The notes beneath the pieces are model-generated. The model was not told the DNA's origin and ran no database searches. It saw nothing but the letters and a program-made list of their open reading frames with translations. A stretch of 64,000 bases of DNA from Intestinimonas sp052065695 (GTDB lineage: Bacteria; Bacillota; Clostridia; Oscillospirales; Oscillospiraceae), in contig NZ_JBQHTM010000014.1 of the NCBI RefSeq assembly GCF_052065695.1, positions 1 to 64,000 of the forward strand, in the 5' to 3' direction. Below, one piece after another: positions 59,317-64,000 of this stretch. The position numbers were made by a program, and so were the translations under genes. The first letter of the stretch is position 1. Each line of letters begins with the position of its first letter.

Positions 59317-60507
59317 ATGGAAAGATTAGTCGGCACCGTATCCAGAGGCATCCGGGCTCCCATCATCCGGGAAGGAGACGACATCGCCCAGATCGTGGTG
59401 GACAGTGTTCTGGCCGCTTCCGAGAGCGCGGGCTTCCAGCTGGATGACCGGGACGTGGTGGCTGTGACCGAGGCCGTGGTGGCCCGTGCCCAGGGCAATT
59501 ACGCCACCGTGGACCAGATCGCCGCTGACGTCCGCAGCAAGTTCGGTGACCACACCGTGGGTGTGGTCTTCCCCATCCTCAGTCGGAACCGCTTCGCCAT
59601 CTGCCTCAAGGGCATTGCCACTGGCGCTAAGAAGATCGTTCTCATGCTCAGCTATCCCTCCGACGAGGTGGGCAACCACCTCATCGACCTTGACCTGGTG
59701 GACGAGAAGGGCGTAGACCCCTACAAGGATGTGCTCTCCGAGGCCAAATATCGGGAGCTTTTCGGCTATCACAAGCATGTCTTTACCGGTGTGGATTACA
59801 TCGAATATTACAAAGAGGTTATCACCAGTTGTGGCTGTGAAGTAGAGGTGATCCTGGCCAACGATTGTCGGGCTATCCTGGACTACACCAAGTATGTCCT
59901 CTGCTGTGACATCCACACCCGGGAGCGCTCCAAGCAGCTGCTGAAAAAGGCCGGCGCCGAGGTTGTTCTGGGTCTGGATGACCTGATGACCGCCCCTGTG
60001 GACGGCAGCGGTTGCAATGAGAAATACGGTCTGCTGGGCAGCAACAAGGCCACTGAAGAGAAGATCAAGCTCTTCCCGCGGGATTGTCAGCCCATCGTGG
60101 ACCGCATTCAGAAGAGTTTTGAGGAGAAAACTGGCAAGCACATTGAGGTCATGATCTATGGCGATGGCGCCTTCAAGGACCCCGTGGGCAAGATTTGGGA
60201 GCTGGCCGATCCGGTGGTCTCTCCCGCCTACACCGCCGGCCTGGAGGGACAGCCCAACGAGGTTAAGCTGAAGTATCTGGCCGACAACGACTTCGCCGAC
60301 CTATCTGGCGACGCCCTCAAGGACGCCATCTCCGACTACATCCGTCACAAGGATGCCGACCTGAAGGGCAAGATGGTTTCCCAGGGTACCACCCCCCGCC
60401 GGCTCACCGACCTCATCGGCTCCCTGTGCGACCTGACCTCCGGCAGCGGTGACAAGGGCACCCCCATCATCCTGGTCCAGGGCTATTTTGACAACTACAC
60501 GAAGTAA
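59317..60507 (+). CDS. CofE-like ligase (coenzyme F420-0:L-glutamate ligase family)
   Basis: A 396-aa protein of the F420 ligase family: GTVSRGIRAPIIREGDDIAQ at the start, VAVTEAVVARAQGNYATVDQ (metal/GTP site), a middle insert with GADVVLGLDD-like wording and IYGDGAFKDPVGKIWELADP, which matches the CofE metal-binding core. CofE adds glutamate to F420-0, but F420 is not known from this group of bacteria, so the true substrate is open; amide or peptide ligation to another carboxylate is likely. CGGAGG precedes the ATG. It stands alone with its own terminator. Confidence 0.75.
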   Translation: MERLVGTVSRGIRAPIIREGDDIAQIVVDSVLAASESAGFQLDDRDVVAVTEAVVARAQGNYATVDQIAADVRSKFGDHTVGVVFPILSRNRFAICLKGIATGAKKIVLMLSYPSDEVGNHLIDLDLVDEKGVDPYKDVLSEAKYRELFGYHKHVFTGVDYIEYYKEVITSCGCEVEVILANDCRAILDYTKYVLCCDIHTRERSKQLLKKAGAEVVLGLDDLMTAPVDGSGCNEKYGLLGSNKATEEKIKLFPRDCQPIVDRIQKSFEEKTGKHIEVMIYGDGAFKDPVGKIWELADPVVSPAYTAGLEGQPNEVKLKYLADNDFADLSGDALKDAISDYIRHKDADLKGKMVSQGTTPRRLTDLIGSLCDLTSGSGDKGTPIILVQGYFDNYTK

Positions 60508-60520
60508 GGATTACTCTCCC

Positions 60521-60555
60521 AAGCCCCCGGTGCTCTGCTCCGGGGGCTTTTTTTG
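60521..60555 (+). terminator. Intrinsic terminator after the CofE-like gene
   Basis: AGCCCCCGG, loop, CCGGGGGCT followed by seven T; textbook form. Confidence 0.92.
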
Positions 60556-60662
60556 CTTTTTTACAAGTTTTCCCCTGCGCTGGGAACCTTTCATCTCCAC
60601 TTTCGTCTAAAGATTTGGTAAAATAAAGGAGTCCAATGCTTACCAAGGATGGAGGTCAGACC

Positions 60663-62834
60663 ATGAAGAAGCTGCTCGCTCTGCTCCTCAGCGCCGCCCT
60701 GCTCTGTGGGACGGCCCTCCCTGCCCTGGCCGAACCGGAAAATGCCGATGCCAGGCTCACCCAGGTGACTCAGGCCGTCAAATCCACTCTGGACCTGGAC
60801 ACCACCGCCTACACCGATTTCCACGGTGACAGCACCGAGGACATCCTGACGCCGGTATGGTATCTCACCTGGACCGGTGATACCGGTTCCCTCACCATCG
60901 AGGCCTTGGAGAACGGTACGGTAATCAGTTACTCCATATCGGAATACACCGAGACGCCAGAGCCCCTCACCGGCAGCACCCTGCCCGCCTTCCCGGCGGT
61001 GGACAACGATGCCGCCACCGCCGCCGCCCAGGCATTTCTGGACAAGGTACTTGACAAGCGCACGGAGTCAGCGGAGCTGAAGCTCACCCGCTCCCCCGAC
61101 CTCAGCAGCGGAGACTACCGCTTTACCGCTGACATCCTCTTAAACGGCCTGCCCTCCCCCCTGTCCCTCTCCATCACCGTCCGGGCGGAGGATATGGAAG
61201 TGATCCGCTTCAGCCGGGACGTGCTGGCCAATTCCTGCCTGGGGGGCATCCCTTCGGCTACCCCCAGCACCACTCAGGCCCAGGCCACCGCCCTTCTACG
61301 GGACACTCTGGACCTGCGGCTGGAGTATGTTCCCTCCGAGGATGATTCTTCCCACGCCGTCCTCCGGTACCTACCCGAGTACGGACACGATTTTTACGTA
61401 GATGCCACAACCGGTGAGCTCATCGACCTCACCGAATTGGAAAACGGGATGTTTAAGAACGGTCTGGGCGCCGGTGCCGCTGCCGACTCCACTGAGTCGG
61501 CACCCTCAGCCCCCCTGGACAAGGGTGAACTCACCGAGGCCGAGCAGGCCGGCATCCAGAGGCTGGAGGGCGTTCAGTCCAAGGAGGCGCTGGACGCCGG
61601 ACTTCGTTCCGTAAAAGAATATGGCCTTACTGGCTATGAGCTGGTCAGCACCTCCTACACCCTGCTGGAGGGCGACAAGGAGACGGAGGACCGGGTAACC
61701 TGCGCCCTCCAGTACAGCTGCTCCTCCGAGGACGGTGTCTGGCGCCGGACCTTCACCATGGACGCCAAGACCGGCGTGGTGGAGGGCATCTACTCCCAGG
61801 GGCCTTGGAATGAAGAGCGTAAGCCTGTCCTCACCGCAGAGGAGGCACAGGCCAAGGCTAAGGCCTTCCTGGATGCCTATTACCCCGACCACACCGGGCA
61901 CCTGGAACTCTATGAGAGCTACACCGACTCCGTGGCAGAGGGGTCCCCCTTCTACTCCTTCACCTTCGCCCGGCAGGAGAACGGCTACTTCTTCCCCAGC
62001 CACTATTATGCTATGGGCATCGATTCCACCGACGGCTCGGTGAGCAGTCTGTCCTTTACCTATGAGGAAAACGTCATCTTTGGCGCCCCCGACGGCATCA
62101 TCGACGCCGAGGCGGCTCTGGATGCCTGGCTGAGCACCTATGATGTAACTCTGGGCTATCTCTATGTTCCTGAGCCCCTGGTCGCCGGCGACACCGCCCA
62201 GGACAAGCTCCTCCAGCTGGGCTTCCAGTCCTTCTACCATCTGAAGCTGGGCTATACCCTGGAGCGGGAGGGCTCTTATCTGGGCATCGACGCCAAGACC
62301 GGAGAGCCAGTGGCGCGTCAGTATGAACCGTCGGAGGGCCTTAACTACACCGACCTGGAGGGCCACTGGGCCCAAGCGACAGTGGAAACCCTGGCCGGTT
62401 ATGGCGTTGGCTATGACGCCGACACCTTCGGACCTGAACAGGCCCTCACCCAGTGGGACCTGGTAAGCCTCCTTTACAGTTTGGACTACTGTGCCGTGGA
62501 CCCCGCCAGTGAGGACCAGGATCTGCGGAATGAGGTCTATGCTGCTGCCTACCGCGCCGGCACCCTCACCAAGGAGGAACGGAACGACAACGCCCTCCTC
62601 ACCCGGGCCAGTGTCATCAAAATGCTACTGGACCGGGCAGGCTACGGCAAGGTGGCCGGGTTAGAGGGCATTTTCACCTGTGCTTTCGACGATCAGGAAA
62701 CCATCCCTGAAGGCGAGCTGGGTTACGCTGCCCTGGCCCAGGGCCTGGGCCTGGTGGAGGGCGCCTACGCCGGACAGCGTACCGCTACCCGTGCCGAGGC
62801 TGCCATCCTCCTCTACCGGCTCATGGAGAGCTGA
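60663..62834 (+). CDS. Exported YcdB/YcdC (PepSY-like) repeat protein with C-terminal SLH domains
   Basis: A 723-aa exported protein. Signal peptide KKLLALLLSAALLCGTALPALAE in two overlapping parts (cleavage after ALA). Two copies of the YcdB/PepSY-like unit follow (for example GHDFYVDATTGELIDLTELE and FTMDAKTGVVEGIYSQGPW, EEAQAKAKAFLDAYYPDH). From about residue 570 there are S-layer homology repeats (YTDLEGHWAQATVETLAGYG, TRASVIKMLLDRAGYG, ATRAEAAILLYRLMES), which attach it to wall polymers. Likely a surface protein that binds or inhibits peptidases; role unproven. GGAGG precedes the ATG at 60663. Confidence 0.82.
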   Translation: MKKLLALLLSAALLCGTALPALAEPENADARLTQVTQAVKSTLDLDTTAYTDFHGDSTEDILTPVWYLTWTGDTGSLTIEALENGTVISYSISEYTETPEPLTGSTLPAFPAVDNDAATAAAQAFLDKVLDKRTESAELKLTRSPDLSSGDYRFTADILLNGLPSPLSLSITVRAEDMEVIRFSRDVLANSCLGGIPSATPSTTQAQATALLRDTLDLRLEYVPSEDDSSHAVLRYLPEYGHDFYVDATTGELIDLTELENGMFKNGLGAGAAADSTESAPSAPLDKGELTEAEQAGIQRLEGVQSKEALDAGLRSVKEYGLTGYELVSTSYTLLEGDKETEDRVTCALQYSCSSEDGVWRRTFTMDAKTGVVEGIYSQGPWNEERKPVLTAEEAQAKAKAFLDAYYPDHTGHLELYESYTDSVAEGSPFYSFTFARQENGYFFPSHYYAMGIDSTDGSVSSLSFTYEENVIFGAPDGIIDAEAALDAWLSTYDVTLGYLYVPEPLVAGDTAQDKLLQLGFQSFYHLKLGYTLEREGSYLGIDAKTGEPVARQYEPSEGLNYTDLEGHWAQATVETLAGYGVGYDADTFGPEQALTQWDLVSLLYSLDYCAVDPASEDQDLRNEVYAAAYRAGTLTKEERNDNALLTRASVIKMLLDRAGYGKVAGLEGIFTCAFDDQETIPEGELGYAALAQGLGLVEGAYAGQRTATRAEAAILLYRLMES

Positions 62835-62844
62835 CCGCCGCAAA

Positions 62845-62887
62845 ATCAAAGACCGCCGTCCGGCACAGCCGGGCGGCGGTCTTTTCT
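62845..62887. terminator. Intrinsic terminator after the SLH protein
   Basis: AAAGACCGCCG..CCGG / CCGG..CGGCGGTCTTTT stem followed by TCTCTC; separates it from the gene remnants beyond. Confidence 0.87.
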
Positions 62888-62909
62888 CTCTTCTCTCTTT
62901 CGCGGTGGT

Positions 62910-62974
62910 TCAGCAAAGGTCCTTGACGGTCTTGCCGATGTTCTGGGTTGTGAGGCCATAGCGCTTCAGCACCT
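62910..62974 (-). pseudogene. Transketolase C-terminal tail (remnant)
   Basis: Reading the minus strand, VLKRYGLTTQNIGKTVKDLC followed by a stop matches the last residues of the C-terminal transketolase subunit. The rest of that gene is missing. It is fused, out of context, to the broken araA, showing that a deletion joined two pentose genes. Confidence 0.55.
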
Positions 62975-63620
62975 AGGCAGCAGGACCGAAGCAGATAAAC
63001 CGGCCAGGTGTTGACCTGCCGGCCCAGCTTGGCCTGGACCTCCACCTTGTCTCCCTCGGTGATGGCCACCTCGCGCATGTTGTCGCCAATAGCCATGATC
63101 TTCAGGGACTTGGACACAGCCTCGCCAATGGCGGCGCGCATCCAGGCATCCAGCCGCTTCTGGACGTTCTCGTCATGCCAATAGCCGGCAATTACTTTCC
63201 GGGGCATCCCGGCCGGGCGGTTATGAAGCCGTGCTCCTGGTCGCCGTGGTCAGCCTGGTTCAGGTTCATGAAGTCCATGTCAATCTCCTCGTTGGGGATC
63301 TCGAGGTTATACTGGGTGGTGAAGTGGCAGTAGGGCTTCTGGTGATCGACAAAGCTGTTGATCCACATCTTGGAGGGAGAGAAGGTGTGGCACCAAATAA
63401 CGATGCCCAGGCAGTTGTTGTCGTGGTTGGCCTCCTTGACTACGTCGGCAGTTTTCTTGTTGGATTTGGCGGTGACCTTGTACACCAGCTTGCAGGGAAG
63501 ATTGCCGGGGGCGTTGATCTTTTCGGTCATCTCAGCGGCCCGGGCGGTCACAGTCTCCAGCACCTCGGGGCTGTATAGGAACTGACTGCCCACCACAAAT
63601 CAGAATTCCTTGTTATCCAT
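62975..63620 (-). pseudogene. araA: L-arabinose isomerase (araA), degraded
   Basis: The remnant is recognisable as AraA: SQFLYSPEVLETVTARAAEM, then IVIWCHTFSPSKMWINSF, QYNLEIPNEEIDMDFMNLN, PRKVIAGYW and VNTWPV. Three lesions are visible. Codon 7 after the ATG at 63620 is TGA (MDNKEF then stop) where the family has Trp. A one-base deletion near 63210 splits HGFITAR from MPRKV. The gene ends after NTWPV, losing about 60 per cent of its length by deletion into a transketolase tail. It cannot make an active isomerase. Confidence 0.85.
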
Positions 63621-64000
63621 GTTTCTGATCTCCAATTCTTTCAAAACATCGTCTGTATTCAGGTGTTCCACGGCGGCGCGCTCCGCCGCCAGACCAGGCA
63701 GGTACCGGCCCATGAAGGCCTCGAAGCCAGCCTGATCCTCTTTCTGGGGCGGCAGAGTGACCACCTTCTGACCGGCAAAGACCTGACGGTCCAGGTAGTC
63801 CTCCAGGCTCTGCCCCGGCTGGTGCCGGACCGGCAGAGGCCGTCCCTCCTCCAGGTCGGCGATGGGCTGCCCGAGAGATAGTTACTCAGCAGCAGTCCGC
63901 CACCGTCTGCCTCCCCCTGGAGGGCGGAGGTGAATATGGCGGTAAAGACCTGGTTCATGTCCGTCCAGGGACTGACCCAGGGCGGTGTGAAAACCCTTAA
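63621..64000 (-). pseudogene. FGGY-family sugar kinase (pentulose kinase), degraded 3' end
   Basis: Fragments in different frames read MNQVFTAIFTSALQ, GGLLLSNYLSG and, after a frameshift near 63870, ADLEEGRPLPVRHQPGQSLE, DYLDRQVFAG and GFEAFMGRYLPGLAAERAAV. This is the C-terminal part of an FGGY kinase of the ribulokinase/xylulokinase type, which sits before araA in clostridial pentose operons. The gene runs off the right edge. At least one indel inside the visible part makes it non-functional. Confidence 0.7.

Noticed and set aside
1..64000. tRNA, rRNA or CRISPR arrays
   Set aside because: No cloverleaf T-loop wording, rRNA stretch or regularly spaced repeat was seen on either strand.

Overview
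The window is GC-rich, gene-dense chromosomal DNA from a Gram-positive anaerobe. The Firmicutes gene order murB-rapZ-yvcK-whiA, the diaminopimelate aminotransferase route (dapL with dapF), an ANTAR regulator beside type I glnA, Fe-S aldo/keto reductase and dehydratase-activase genes, and clostridial families of unknown function (DUF6465, DUF4364, DUF3048) point to the Oscillospirales (Flavonifractor/Lawsonibacter-like). That placement is inference; no rRNA or tRNA gene was seen. No stretch longer than 300 bases lacks a gene or gene remnant.

Left part (1-16.5 kb). A MarR gene overlaps the stump of an ABC exporter. A LysR regulator and an Ala/Lys-rich DUF6465 protein follow. Next is the most notable region: an feoAB ferrous-iron operon on the minus strand whose feoB is cut in two by an 11.58-kb element (3360-14945). 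A large serine recombinase lies directly inside the left end. The ends share the 6-bp core CACATG, and joining them restores the feoB frame exactly (697 aa). The reconstructed circle junction (attP) is a 44-bp imperfect dyad. The cargo is two EutS/PduU-type microcompartment shell proteins, the GTPase EutP, larE-larB-larC for the nickel-pincer nucleotide cofactor (LarC carries a roughly 100-residue histidine tract), and a five-gene nickel/peptide-type ABC importer. Two consensus promoters drive the cargo. The second is followed by a leader with a terminator and a possible antiterminator just before larE.

Middle part (16.5-46 kb). Housekeeping genes: Nudix, GNAT and Fe-S aldo/keto reductase; ppx-ppk for polyphosphate; DUF3048, DUF4364 and CmpB-like membrane proteins; a long minus-strand run murB-rapZ-yvcK-whiA-hypothetical-dnaE-cls for cell wall, division, replication and cardiolipin; a GH25 muramidase; and a nitrogen/lysine block (gltD, gltB, dapL, dapF, ANTAR regulator, glnA).

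Right part (46-64 kb). Patatin-like lipase and malQ diverge. A 2-hydroxyacyl-CoA dehydratase activase-type system is split into two genes. Two paralogous lipoproteins flank a MATE exporter. A PiT phosphate transporter, a CofE-like ligase and a large exported YcdB/SLH protein follow. The end of the window holds wreckage of a pentose operon: a frameshifted sugar kinase, araA with a nonsense codon, a frameshift and a 3' deletion, and a transketolase tail.
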